Assembly: GCA_028622995.1 (NCBI GenBank)
Contig: JAJQJQ010000042.1
Span: forward strand, 2,108,001 to 2,172,000
From: Panagrolaimus kolymaensis
Taxonomy: Eukaryota; Nematoda; Chromadorea; Rhabditida; Panagrolaimidae
DNA length: 64,000 nt
Reading direction: 5' to 3'
The translations under genes and the position numbers were made by a program. The notes beneath the pieces were generated by a model. That model worked only from the letters and a program-made list of their open reading frames with translations. It did not search any database and was not told the DNA's origin. Of this stretch, positions 11,443 through 22,369 are shown piece by piece (the first letter of the stretch is position 1; every line of letters begins with the position of its first letter).

Positions 11443-13241
11443 TCAGGTTTTAACAATGTTGCTGAAAGAATTAGCAAAAATTATGAGAGAAAGATTTATA
11501 TCAAGAAGAGCGATATCAGTTACAGGAGTTCGAGAAGTGATACATACAGATAAAAATTCAACACATTTTTCTTCAAGTTTTAGAGCATTTGAAAGAATGG
11601 AACAATTTGCAATTTCACAAACATTTGAAATGGAGACATCTTCAATCAAAGAAGCTTCGACACGAGTCTGAAAAGAAACAGCAATAAAGCACGGTAATAA
11701 TAATAGTTAAACTTACCTTAAGACCATCAATATAATATTTGTCACAAAAATGAAGAAGACCCATTTTATCTTTTACGCTCAAAACATTTGATGTTTTACC
11801 AAAGTAAAAAAGTTGGATAGCAGTTTCAACGACTTTGAAAGAAAAATTGTTGATAACCATTTGATCTTGTTTTGATTTTTTGGTACCATATTCGAACATA
11901 GATTTAAAAACAGGGGATAGAGCAGCAAGAATACATTTATGAGCCTATAAATGAAACGATGTTACTGGAGATTATAAAAAAAATGGTTTACCTTAAAGCA
12001 TTTTTCACCAACTTTGATAGTAATATCTTTATCTTCATTCTCCCATAATCTATGACAAACGAGTTCATCATCCAAGTCGATTATTCCTTCATCAACCACA
12101 AGATTTTCTTGGCTGCAAGCTTTTGTAACAACTTTGAGAAGAAAACCATTATCAATACGATCAATATCATTTACAGGAGTTCGAGACGTGATACATTCAG
12201 TTAAAAGTTCAGCACACTTTTCTTCAAGTTTTAGAGCATTTGAAAAAATGGAACATTTTGAAAGCGTACAAAGAGTGGAGGTGGATACATCGGAAATCAA
12301 TGAAGCTTCGATACTGGCCTAAAACAAATTTATGTATAAACGACGTAGAAGAGAACAGAAAAGTTACCTTAAGAAAACTAATATCATACTTATCACAAAA
12401 TTGTAAAAGCCCTCTTTTATCTTTCATGCTCAAACCATCGAGAGTTGAAACATTGTAACAAAGTTGAATAGCATTTTGGACAACCTTGAATGAAAAATCA
12501 GTGATAACCATTTGACTTTCTTTTGATTCTTTCATACCAGATTGGAACATAGCTTTAAAGACTGGAGATTGAGAAGCGAGAACACATTTGTGGACCTAAA
12601 AGTAAACAAAGTTATTGAGTGACATGAAAGCAAAGCAAACCTTTACTGATTTTTTACCAACGTTTATCGTAAAATCTTTGCATCCAAGCTTCCATAATTT
12701 ATGTCCAACTTGTACAGTGTCAAACTTGATTCCATTCTCAACTCCAGTAAGTCTTTCTCGTTGAACACTCAAAATTCCTTCGCATTTCAAAGTAAATTTT
12801 TCATCGACAATAAATTTCTTAGCAGGATTAAAAAGTTCAACAGTTCCACAAATATATGGTCCAAATCCCCATGAATTTTCATATTCATACTTAATTTCTT
12901 TTGTAATTCTAGCAGATTCGAAAGTATATTTAACATCACTTTTGATTTTCTTTTCATTGCCAAGTTCAATTTGCAAAAAAACTATAACTTGTCCACGACG
13001 TTCTTCATTTTTTCCATTAGGGTTAAGTTGAAGATAATATTTAACACCAGGAATATTTGAAGCATTGAATTTTTCTGTTGTCAATTTTCCATTGTTTGAA
13101 TGTTTCAATTGTGCCAATTTTTCTCCGGAAATGGTCCATTGAATTGAAATCGGACATACATGATTCTAAAAATTAATGATTATTTTAGCACAACAAACAA
13201 AAACGACTTACATAAGTTGAAGGAGCAGCTGTAGAATCCAT
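11443..13241 (-). CDS. MATH domain protein with tandem BTB-BACK modules (gene A)
   Basis: Six exons: 13212-13241, 12641-13165, 12368-12595, 11992-12318, 11717-11944, 11443-11667. All introns are phase 0, and the product is 520 aa. A short start (MDSTAAPSTY) is followed by a MATH domain (about 12-150; WTISGEKLAQL, FNASNIPGVKYYLQL). Then come BTB 1 (VHKCVLASQSPVFKAMFQSG), a BACK-like exon, a piece resembling the MATH end (LVCHRLWENEDKDITIKVG), BTB 2 (AHKCILAALSPVFKSMFEYG) and a second BACK-like exon. Nematode MATH-BTB proteins are CUL-3 substrate adaptors: MATH binds the target and BTB binds the cullin. Sister genes have one BTB only, so this one arose by module duplication or gene fusion. The exon 2 donor is GTTTGC where its paralogues have GTAAGC or GTAAGT. 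Confidence 0.88.
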
Positions 13242-14132
13242 AATAAGTGTTAATCAAAGTTACTGAACTGAAACAATGCAAATATTAGATAAATATGAAA
13301 AAAATTAAATTAAATACGGCATTCGAAAAAAAGCACGACAAAAAATTCTTTAGTAAATGAGTTTCTTAAAAATTGAGGACTAACAAAAACGAGAAATGCC
13401 AAAAATAAAATAATAAATGGAAGTGATGGAAGATTGTTGAATGAAACAAAAAATGGCGGGTTTCTTCACGAGACCTTTATCGCCCCAAATAAGTTTTTTT
13501 TTCTCTGTTTGGCTGAAACCGCAACAACCGTTTTATAATTTTGAACACTCGACATTATTGTAAAGTTTTGTCTTTTTTTTTGTTACAATTTTAAGTCGAT
13601 ATTCATAAATAATTTGCAGAATCTGTATTAATTGGCAAACAAATGCAATTTCATCTTAGTTTTAATAAAACAAACACAGTAAATATTTCTATGACAAATG
13701 TCTTTAGTTATTTTACACTTACGAAGGCATATAAAAAGCTGTTTATTTCATTTTCAAGCACAATTCATGAAGCAAAAAATTTGTTTAATAAACTAGCAAA
13801 TGACAAGATATGGTCGTTCATTGCATATCGTATTAGTTGGGCAATTCACCAAAAAAGTAATTCAAATTGTTTGATGTTGTTTTAAAAAAAATTAATTATA
13901 ATATTTTAGAAAACTGTTTTTGCTTCTTTTTTTTATGTTGATCCATCAAATATTTATTCCATAAACGAATACGCGATGAGCTATTATTAATTATTCCTTG
14001 CTCCGAATCATAATATTTCTTTCCGACCTCTTCATGAGACGCAAACCCCTGTTTTTTTCTTTTCTTTTTATATAATAGGTCTATTAATGATAAAAATATA
14101 TAACAAAAAAATTAGTTAATATTTACAAATGT
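13242..14132. other. Upstream region of gene A with duplicated segment
   Basis: Contains AAAATGGCGGGTTTCTT (13449-13465), shared in position with genes B and C. A segment at about 13610-13720 (GCAAACAAATGCAATTTCA; GACAAATGTCTTTAGTTATT) recurs at about 17206-17305 upstream of gene B. No gene seen; the 80-codon frame at 13643 lies across this duplicated flank. Confidence 0.6.
13449..13465. promoter_or_regulatory. YY1-like ATGGCGG motif upstream of gene A
   Basis: AAAATGGCGGGTTTCTT lies about 210 bp upstream of the gene A start. Related motifs occur at 16885-16902 (AAAAATGGCGGCTTTCTT, gene B) and 25341-25357 (AAAAAATGGCGCC, gene C). The core resembles the YY1 consensus. Conservation among flanks that otherwise diverge suggests function, though common descent alone could explain it. 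Confidence 0.4.
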
Positions 14133-15112
14133 TTAGTAATCACCTCCTCCTCCACCACCACAATCGCCTCCGCCAGTATCATTACTTGAAGACGCATAAT
14201 AATTAGTAGTTCCACCACCATGGCCCCAACCAGAACCACCACCTTCGCTTGAACCATCACACCAATGTCCACAACAACCACAACAGCAGCAGCAACAAAA
14301 AGAAAAGAAAAAAATTATTATCCCAAATTTACATAAAAAAAATTATATATTCCATCAATGTTTTAGATAAATTATTTTCAATTTCATCCAACATATTTAA
14401 TATGGCTTTTTCATAATCTCCGTTTCGAAGAGTTCTTTTCTAAAATAAAAAAATGTGTTTTGCAATTAAACACGGAATTATGGATTTAAAAAAAGATTAG
14501 CTTACTAACTTCTTTCTTAAATATTTCAGTTAATTCTTTTGAAGTTACAGGCATATTTAAATCTTTAGCTATCCCATACACTTCGATCAATAATAGCCAA
14601 AACAATTACAAACGATTTAAAACATTTTGGGTCTAAATTCCATCGACGAAAAATACTATTAGCTTGGGGCTTCAAAGTCTGAAAAATGTCAAAAAATTAA
14701 AAGTTTGGACACCGAAGTAAAAAAAGTTTTTTTTATGTACTTTCGAATTTCCACCAACAAAATTTTTTGCGATTGCTACTCCACCAATAATTCCATTTTT
14801 TTCGCATTCATTGTTGTTAGAATTTTTTTCATTGAAAGTATTGTTTTGTAATTTTTCCAACTGTTTTTGAATATTCTTTCAAGAATCTTCAGTTAAAATA
14901 TTATCTGGATCACATAGGGCTGCTAATTTTTGATTGATTTTGTTGTTGTTGTTACATTTAATGAAATCTGCATCATTTTGTGGATTAGGAAACGATGTTC
15001 CATTCCAAACATTCGTTGTTGCTGTTAGTGGAATAGGTGAAGAAGATTTTACTTGCAAAATTTTCAAAAAACTTATAGCCAAACAAAAAATTAAAATTTC
15101 AAGCCGCCTCAT
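14133..15112 (-). pseudogene. MOLO-1 (modulator of levamisole receptor)-like pseudogene
   Basis: Remains of a three-exon gene: 14741-15112, 14506-14678, 14133-14439. It starts with a signal peptide (MRRLEILIFCLAISFLK), then NVWNGTSFPNPQ and LAALCDPDNIL, typical of the nematode MOLO-1/TPM-like family. Next come FRRWNLDPKCFKS and a DRS segment, then YGIAKDLNMPV. The end is a membrane helix, a run of cysteines (14264-14293) and a glycine-rich tail. Three lesions are visible: an in-frame TGA (14879-14881) with the same frame continuing beyond it, a one-base shift between DRS and YGIAKDL, and a one-base shift in the T-run before the last helix. In worms MOLO-1 is an auxiliary protein of levamisole-sensitive acetylcholine receptors. 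Sequencing errors could explain one lesion, hardly three. Confidence 0.7.
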
Positions 15113-15164
15113 TTTTTTTAAAACTGAAGAAAAAAAGAAAAAAAAGAATCGACAACTAATAAAA

Positions 15165-15245
15165 AAAGAAGAATGACAATCAAAAAAATCAAATTAATCG
15201 TCATTTTTGGGTGTTTGATTTTGATTTGAATCTCATAGGTGTATT
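15165..15245. repeat. MATH-BTB flank repeat, copy 2
   Basis: Contains GAATGACAATCAAAAAAATC, TCGTCATTTTTGGGTGTT and TCATAGGTGTATTACTC, close to 10622-10730. It lies 3' of gene B, between it and the pseudogene. Confidence 0.65.
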
Positions 15246-15509
15246 ACTCATTTGGTAAGAGCTTTGAGAACAAAATTTTTGACAAATTTACCAATATTAG
15301 TTCCTGGTGGAGAAAACGCCACACGTAAAAAGATACATAAGCTAATCAGTTTTATGATTCAAAAACATAGTATAAGAAATTTATTGAAAAAGCACATTGT
15401 TATATTTACATGCATACATAAAAAAAGTAACATCAATAAATTACAGAGAAATGTAAAAACAAAGAAAAAAAATTGTAACAAAAAAGGGTTAAAAGACAAA
15501 GAAAAAAGT

Positions 15510-16667
15510 TCAGGTTTCAATCATATTGCAACAAGATTTGGTAACAACTTTGAGAAGAAAATCTTTATCAAGAAACGATATATCAGTTACAGGAGTTCGA
15601 GACGTGATACATTCAGTTAAAAGATGAGCACACTTTTCTTGAAGTTTGACAGCGTTTGTAATAATGGAATAATTTGCAAGTTGGCAAACAGTGGAAGTGG
15701 AAACATCGCGAATCAAAGAAGCTTCGAAACAAGCCTAAAAGAAAATAGCATAGAAAGAAGAAAGTGTAATAGCAAAACTAACCTTAAGATCAGAAATATC
15801 ATATTTATCACAAAATCGCAAGAGTCCAATCTTATCTTTCAAGCTCAAAACAGTTGAAGGTTCACAATTATAAAGAAGTTGAATAGCAGTTTGAACAATC
15901 TTGAGAGGAAAATCAATGATATCCATTTGGTTTTCTGTTGTTTCTTTCATACCAGATTCGAGCATAGTCTTAAAAACCGAAGATTGTGCCATGAGAACAT
16001 ATTTGTGAACCTAGAAAACTTTTTATTATTTTGTTGAAACATATAAACAACATAAGCTTACTTTGACAGAGTTCTTACCAACTTTGATAGTAAAGTCTTT
16101 GCCACCAATTTTCCATAATTTATGACCGATATGTCCAGCATCAAATTTGATTTCTTTTTCAACAACAATAACTTGTGGTTCAGCGCTCAAGATTCCATCA
16201 CAGTTCAGAGTAAATTTACCATCAACAATAAATTTCTTTTGATGATAAAAAAATCCAGCAGTAAAGCATATTGCAAATCCCCAACCTCCAGATTGTTGAA
16301 AAACGTGTCCAATTTCTTCTTTAATTCCAGCAGATTCAACAGAATATTTTATATTTGTTTTGATTTTTGATTCATTTCTCATGTTAATCTGCAAGAAAAT
16401 CCAAGTTTGTCCACCATTTTGTTCATTATTTCCATTGGGATAAATTCTAAGTTGATATTTAACATCAGGAATGTTTGTTGCATCCAACCATTTTGTTTCC
16501 AAGAAGCCATTAGTTGCTGAATCTTTCAAAGTTGTTAACTTCTTTTCTGAAATTGTCCATTGAATTGATACGGGACATTCAACACTCTAAAATTAGCAGC
16601 ATTTAAAATCTGTTTAACTAATAAGAAATTGACTTACAAAAGTTGACGAAGCTGCAGAAGAATACAT
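15510..16667 (-). CDS. MATH-BTB protein (gene B)
   Basis: Four exons: 16638-16667, 16062-16586, 15783-16010, 15510-15734. All introns are phase 0; 335 aa. The architecture is the simple family type: short N-terminus (MYSSAASSTF), MATH (about 12-150; WTISEKKLTTLKDS, IPDVKYQLRIYPNGN), BTB (FTIKVGKNSVK joined to VHKYVLMAQSSVFKTML) and a C-terminal BACK-like helical exon (SLIRDVSTSTVCQLA). Predicted CUL-3 adaptor. Several positions constant in the sisters differ here (HKYVLMAQSS against HKxVLAxxSP, LQEKC against LEEKC), suggesting divergence of the BTB surface. Intact, with good splice sites. Confidence 0.88.
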
Positions 16668-17795
16668 AATGGTTGCAAAAGTAAAAGTAAATTAGCTGAA
16701 AAAGGCTAATATTAGATGATGATAAAACAAAGCAACAACCAAAAAGCACGATGTTTGGAAATAAACACGATAAAAAACGTTTCTTTCATATATGTATTTA
16801 CAACAACAAAAAAAATGAGCAGCTTCAAAACCAAAAAAATGACAAAGTTGAATGAATGAAAAAATTTCGAAGGAGACATAACAGAAAAATGGCGGCTTTC
16901 TTTTCAAGAGTTTCTTGTAAAACGAACTTCTTGTTTTCAAAAAAGAACAACTTTTTCAAGTTTGGGGAAATGAAAATAATGAATTCATAGGTTTACATTT
17001 TATACGTAACGTTTTCAATCAATGTCCATTGTAAATTCTTTCTTAACATTGCTCTAAAGCTTTATTAAACTATTCGGTTTCTATCAAGCGTTGTTAGATG
17101 CTTTAACACAAAATCATTGAACAACGATTAGAAAAAGGAAATACCTACAGTCGCTTCAAAGACTAAAAAAGGTTTAACAAATTTTCGAAAATTATAAAAT
17201 AATTTACAGAATCTTTATTAATTGGAAAACAAATGCAATTTCACCTTTGTTTTAATAAAAAACACAGTAAATTTTTCCGTGGCAAATGTCTTTAGTTATT
17301 TTTTTACAAATAAAAAATTATTTGCAACTAAAAATTTCTCGATCTTTTTTTCTGAAACTAAATAAATGTTTTTAATACAAATAATGCTGATTGATAGAAA
17401 TCTTTCATAAAAGCATCAATAGTACCTTTGTGGGTCTATTCTTTTTCTTTTTTTTTCTTCGTTGGCGCGCATTTTTTACAAAAACTATGCAACTGATCTT
17501 CTTTTTTTTAGCATTCATTGTTGAAAACTTTTATGTTTTTACATATTATGAGACTTTTTTCTTCTTTTTTGCATTAGCTTTCTCGAATTTTTGTTATGCA
17601 ATTGAAATATTTATTGTTTGAAAGCAACTTTTATTTTCATTCGTCTTCCATTTATGTTTTAACAATTTTGAAAGATTTTTTGCTTGTTTTATGCTTCGCT
17701 TCTTCTTTTGCTTCTTTTTTTCATTTGGAAAAAAGTCTTTTTTCTCTGATTTTTAGACATCGCAAATTATCCATTTTTTTATTATTGTTTTAAAA
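16668..17795. other. Intergenic between genes B and F
   Basis: Carries the second copy of the duplicated 5' flank (about 17206-17305, matching 13610-13720) and an AAAAATGGCGGCTTTCTT motif at 16885-16902. T-rich frames at 17391-17793 are low complexity, not genes. Confidence 0.55.
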
Positions 17796-20172
17796 ATGGT
17801 CATCGAAGTTGAATATTTTGATTTGCTTCCAATTTCTTATCAAAATATTTTAAAAGATTTATTTTACAAATTGGATTGCCAAGAAGAAGAAATTGATAAA
17901 CAAAAATGTATTTTGAAAGAATTCACTAAAAAGAATTTAGCGATAGCTCCAATTTGGAAATATTATTTCAAGTAAGTTTTTCTTTTTTTAAAGATAAAAA
18001 CTATAAAAATTAGGAGAGTGGATGGTCAAAAAAATGTTCCAAAGTAAAATAATTTTTTGAGTGGAAAAGCTTTAGATTCTAAAAGTTTTTTTTTTGCATT
18101 TTTGTTTTGAGACAAGCTTTCTGTGTTCTTTTTTTTCTTCTCGATTATTGGGCTTTTTTGGTTTCCACAATAAAGTTACAAAAAAAAGCTTCAACTTAGT
18201 TTTTTAGCCTCGAAATAGATAATCATCCTGCATTGGCTAAAATTAAAAAGTCATCCGCCAAACATTTCGTTTCAATATGGGCAGTGATTGATGATTCAAC
18301 TCTTAAAATTGTAAGTTAAAGGATTTTTACTATCTTTGAGAAACGAAAGCTTTTTTATCAAAAAAATATTAAAATAAAATAAAAAACTCAAATTTTTGTT
18401 TCAGATTTCCCAATTTAAAAAAGTATTTAAATTTCATGGTTTATCATATTTAAATATTTTACTTTTTCCTTCCTTTCAAGCCACAAGTTGCTCATTAAAA
18501 AAGAAGGAAAAGGTTTTATTTGAAGCTTTATCATTTCCTCATGATCAATTGGATAATATCCTAAAAATGGCTAAAGAATTTTCAAGTAATAACTTTTTTT
18601 ATTTGAACAAATTTTTCAATGCCCTTTTTTCAGGCTCGCCTTTGCCCAGTGAAGTTTTGGAAGATTATGAAAAGAATATAATTTTATATCCAAAATTGGA
18701 AGCTGCTTTTGAAAATGGCCCTCATGAATTTTTTAATACCCTCCTTAAAATTGTTGTTGATGATTTTTGTTGTTTTGATGAAGGAATTATTCAAAATATT
18801 GAACTTATTATTGGTGAACATCCTTATGATTTGGGTCTTTGGAAGAAATATTTTAATTTTCTTGAAAGTCAAAATAAAATTGAAGTTAGTTAAACGAAAT
18901 TCTCCAACAATTAAAAAAATAATTATCATTCAAAAGAAAATTATTAAAAATAATCTTAGAATTTTTTATTTTCTTTAAACAAAAAATCTTTGGAAACAAA
19001 GTATTTTTGAAAGATGCAATTATTAGAATTAAACATTCCTTATTTTTTAGTGGTTTTTTTATTTTTTTGGATTATAAAATAATCAACTTTTTTTATTATA
19101 GGTATTATTAAATGTTTATCAACGATATTTGCGCATTTTTATTGATGATGCAGAAATTGCTGAAAAATTTGATATTTTAAAAAATAATTTTAAAAATCAA
19201 AAATCCGTAGGCAGTGGTTTTCCTGATACTGTAGCTCCAAAATCTTCTTCGATTCGCGTAAAAGAAAAAATTAAAAGAAAAGTATTCGATGAAGCAAAAT
19301 TCCAAATCTTGCTATTTCCCAAAACCTTGATTCATTATATTTATAAAAATTTGAATTCCAATCAAATTTTGAAGCTTCAAATGTGCGCCAAACACTTCCA
19401 TCGAATCCTTCAATTCAATATCATCCATCGATTGGAAATCAGTGATGAAGAATTTAATTTTAATAAAAATTCTGTGAATCTTCCGTTCAAAAAATTTTTA
19501 AATTTCAATAAAATTTGGTTAACCAATTCTTTGTCCATCGTCGCCGCCGCCACAAATAAATCATTCAAAAGAATTATTTCTCGAATTCAAAGATGCGACT
19601 TAAAATTTATTCGTTTTCAATGGCAAAAAATTATTTTCAAAGATTTTAAATTTTTGTGTGGCTCTAAAAATGTTGAAGTCCTTCATCTTGATGGATGCCA
19701 AATTAAAGATGGCACAAATGAAGTTCCTTTGGAAGATATTATGATATTGGTTCCAAAAGTCATTAGTTTCAGGTAAATAATTTTAAAATTTAAATTTTTT
19801 TGGGGAGTTGATTCGTGCTTTAATTATTTTTTTTAATTATCCTTCTTTTTTTTTAGTTATTGTGCTAGCCCGATTACAGTCACTCATCAAACTGCTTCAA
19901 ATCTCTTAAAAATAAACTTGGAAAACAAATTATCCTATTTTTATTTGGATGGAATTAACGCAGCACTTGAAACTGAACCATTTGCAAAATTTTTAAAGAA
20001 AAATCTTTCATCCAAAGCATCGGTTCATTTAACATTTGAATATGAGGATGATTTTATAATCCCTGATCAACAAATAAATGAATTTTTATTAGCTATTGAT
20101 GATGTCAAAGAATCATGGGAACCACGTGAAGATGCTCCTAAAATAATTGTGATTGGGCCATGGCTCATGTGA
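17796..20172 (+). CDS. HAT-repeat plus F-box-like protein (gene F)
   Basis: Six exons: 17796-17971, 18208-18310, 18405-18585, 18634-18884, 19102-19772, 19857-20172. Phases agree throughout; 565 aa. The middle (about 195-265) reads like half-a-TPR repeats of RNA-processing factors (DLGLWKKYFNFLESQNKIE joined to VLLNVYQRYLRIFIDD). After a basic linker (VKEKIKRKVF), residues about 305-340 resemble an F-box (LLFPKTLIHYIYKNL, LKLQMCAKHFHRIL). A leucine-rich-like C-terminus follows (VEVLHLDGCQI), as in nematode F-box proteins. F-box proteins dock substrates on SCF ubiquitin ligases. The 48-bp intron 18586-18633 is free of stops and a multiple of three, so it could be retained. Splitting into two genes is possible, but no stop or start separates the halves. 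Confidence 0.65.
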
Positions 20173-20545
20173 ATTCAAGAAATGATCTGTTTCTTCTTTT
20201 TTTTTAATCGTTTTAGCTTTTAACTAAAACTTTTCAACTAAACTTTGTTTTTATGTTTTTTTATATAACTCATAAACGACAATCATTAATAATTAAAATC
20301 AGAAATGTTAGAGTTTACGAAAGATATTAGTTTAAAAAAGGAGAATTAGAAAGCCATGTCCCATCGCAGATTTCATTCAAAGCAGTAACTTTTTTTTTGT
20401 CAAATTTATTGATTGTTTTTTACTGATAAAAGTTTTTTCTATAAAAGAAAATCAAAAAAAGAAAAGAAATAATTCAGCCATTTTTCTTCAACTTTCTTTT
20501 TCATTATTTAAGATAAAGAGGAATTTTTATTTTGTTACAACAAAA
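20173..20545. other. Intergenic, nothing recognised
   Basis: AT-rich spacer of 373 bp between gene F and the small membrane-protein gene. Confidence 0.5.
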
Positions 20546-20754
20546 ATGACATATATTTTACTTGGATTTGGAATTTTTACTACATTAATTAGTATTACTA
20601 TTTTTAAGCCACGTAAGAAATTTTTTTTAATGTTAAGCTTTATTATGAATTTGATAGCATTGCAGATTGGATGGATATTGAACAAGGTACGGAACAAGTT
20701 CTTGCAATTGAAGGCATTTGTTTTTTATTTATATGCACGTTAATTTTTTTATGA
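20546..20754 (+). CDS. Two-helix small membrane protein, 51 aa
   Basis: Two exons: 20546-20612 and 20666-20754, with donor GTAAGA and acceptor TTGCAG. The split codon is CAT and the stop is TGA. The product has a hydrophobic N-terminal helix (YILLGFGIFTTLISITIF), a short acidic loop (KPHWMDIEQGTEQ) and a second helix (GICFLFICTLIFL). I do not recognise the family. The size and helix-loop-helix form recall small accessory subunits of ER enzyme complexes, but nothing specific supports that. The well-formed intron is the main evidence that it is real; reading through it gives a different 65-codon frame. Confidence 0.45.
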
Positions 20755-21036
20755 TACTACTTTTGAACTTTTATTTTATGAAAAGAATGACAGAGATCAA
20801 AGCTATTTCTTCGATGACGACAAAATTGATTTTATTTTTTTGTGGCTGGCTGCCAGATAAGCCAACTCGGTATCAAAATTTGTATAATTTATTGTATTAT
20901 TGAAGCGAAGAAAAAAAAATAGTTAAAATTTTAATGGTTTTTAACAGTAAAAAATTTAAAAACGTTGTACTTTATCAAAACTTTTCTTTGCGTAGGTAGT
21001 TATCGGTTTTATTAAAGTTGTTTATAAAGCCGCGGC

Positions 21037-22369
21037 TTATACTCTATGTTCAGCGGATCTTGATACATCACCACTATGTCTATGAGTTGTTTGTTGTTCA
21101 ATGGTTCCGTAATCCTTTTGGGTGCCCCATCCAGCTTTTCTTGTAACAACAGCATGTTCAAAACCTCCAAAATTTCCATATCCTGGAATTTCATTTATCC
21201 TATAAAAGCTATTTCCACGAGGAAGAGGAATATGATTATATTGCCAATCCCATATTGAAGCATATGTCATACGATAAGCTCCCAAAGCATTGATGGTACC
21301 AATCAAAGCTCCAGCAACTGAAACTTATTTTTTAAAATTAATATTTAATTATTTATTGTTGATTGTACTTACGACAATCATACCAATGATGAAACCCATC
21401 AATGGTAAGTGAACCAGTGATAAGGCAAGCAATAAGAAGTGGAGCATATACAACTATCATCTTCCAATAAGCTGGTTGATAATTAGACCATAATTTTAAT
21501 TTAGCATTTAAATAAAGGAATAAAAAGAAAAATCCAGCAAATGCTGCAGTGGAATCTGAAAAAAGAAACAAATGAAAACAAAAGTTTTTTTAGTATTTTT
21601 TCGTTTTGCAAAAGTTCTAGCAACCCAAAGAAAAAAAGTATGTATGTGTACTTACGTCCTGAAGGCATACTTTCCAACGAATCATTGATTTCTGATTCAT
21701 CTCCAGTGCAAATAGATTTAGTAAAAAATAATTTTTCATATCCTACTCCATTATTTATCGTCATTTTATCAACATCGGGTTTGCAAACATCCAAAAAATG
21801 TGGGCGTAAACCTCCAATAAGCCATTTAATAAAAACTTGAAATGCTGCAGCATTTATTAAACTGTAAGTAATTCCAAATATGGCATTATTGACATCCCAA
21901 AAAGATCGAACTCGTATTTGGCATAAAAGTATTAGAATGGCTGGTATACAAAAGGATAATATCGATGAAAGCCAAATTGGAACAATGTTAGGTCGCATTG
22001 GAAATGCAAAATCTGGATATACTATTTCACCATTTCTGTAAGTCACGGGAAAGTTGCGTTCGGGTGCTGGCTTAAGCATATAAATCTGCAATGACACGTC
22101 TCAGTTAGGAGGGACTTGATACATAGCAAAGTCAAGCAAGTTTTTATTTATTACAAAAAGAACAAAAACAAAGTTTGAAGATAATTGATACAGACCTAAA
22201 TTTTAATATGAAAACAACTTACACCAAGACTTATACCACCCGTAATTGCAAGAGTAATAAGATCAAGCCATACTAACTTAATCCAATCTTTAAATGATGG
22301 GCGACGATTAACAAATGTATAATTTTCAAAGTTTGAAGGAGTATTACTGCTTCTGATATTGGAATCCAT
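21037..22369 (-). CDS. Fungal-type PAP2 lipid phosphatase
   Basis: Four exons: 22223-22369, 21656-22085, 21373-21555, 21037-21317; 346 aa. Phosphatidic-acid phosphatase type 2 motifs are present: KWLIGGLRP (KX6RP, about 140), MPSGHS (catalytic PSGH, histidine codon split by the second intron) and SLTIDGFHHWYD (third motif, with leucine in place of the usual arginine). Several membrane helices are predicted. The protein should remove phosphate from phosphatidate or diacylglycerol pyrophosphate. The segments APERNFPVTYRNGEIVYPDF, NIVPIWLS, SFWDVNNAIFG and CLAGALIGTINALGAYRM, plus a tail HAVVTRKAGWG, match what I recall of ascomycete PAP2 proteins, not the animal PLPP family represented at 32485-33790. 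An AG at 22378-22379, 9 bp before the ATG, may be an intron or trans-splice acceptor. Confidence 0.88.

Noticed and set aside
15252..15857. Plus-strand frames of 122 and 77 codons
   Set aside because: They are antisense to gene B or its 3' flank and lysine-rich.
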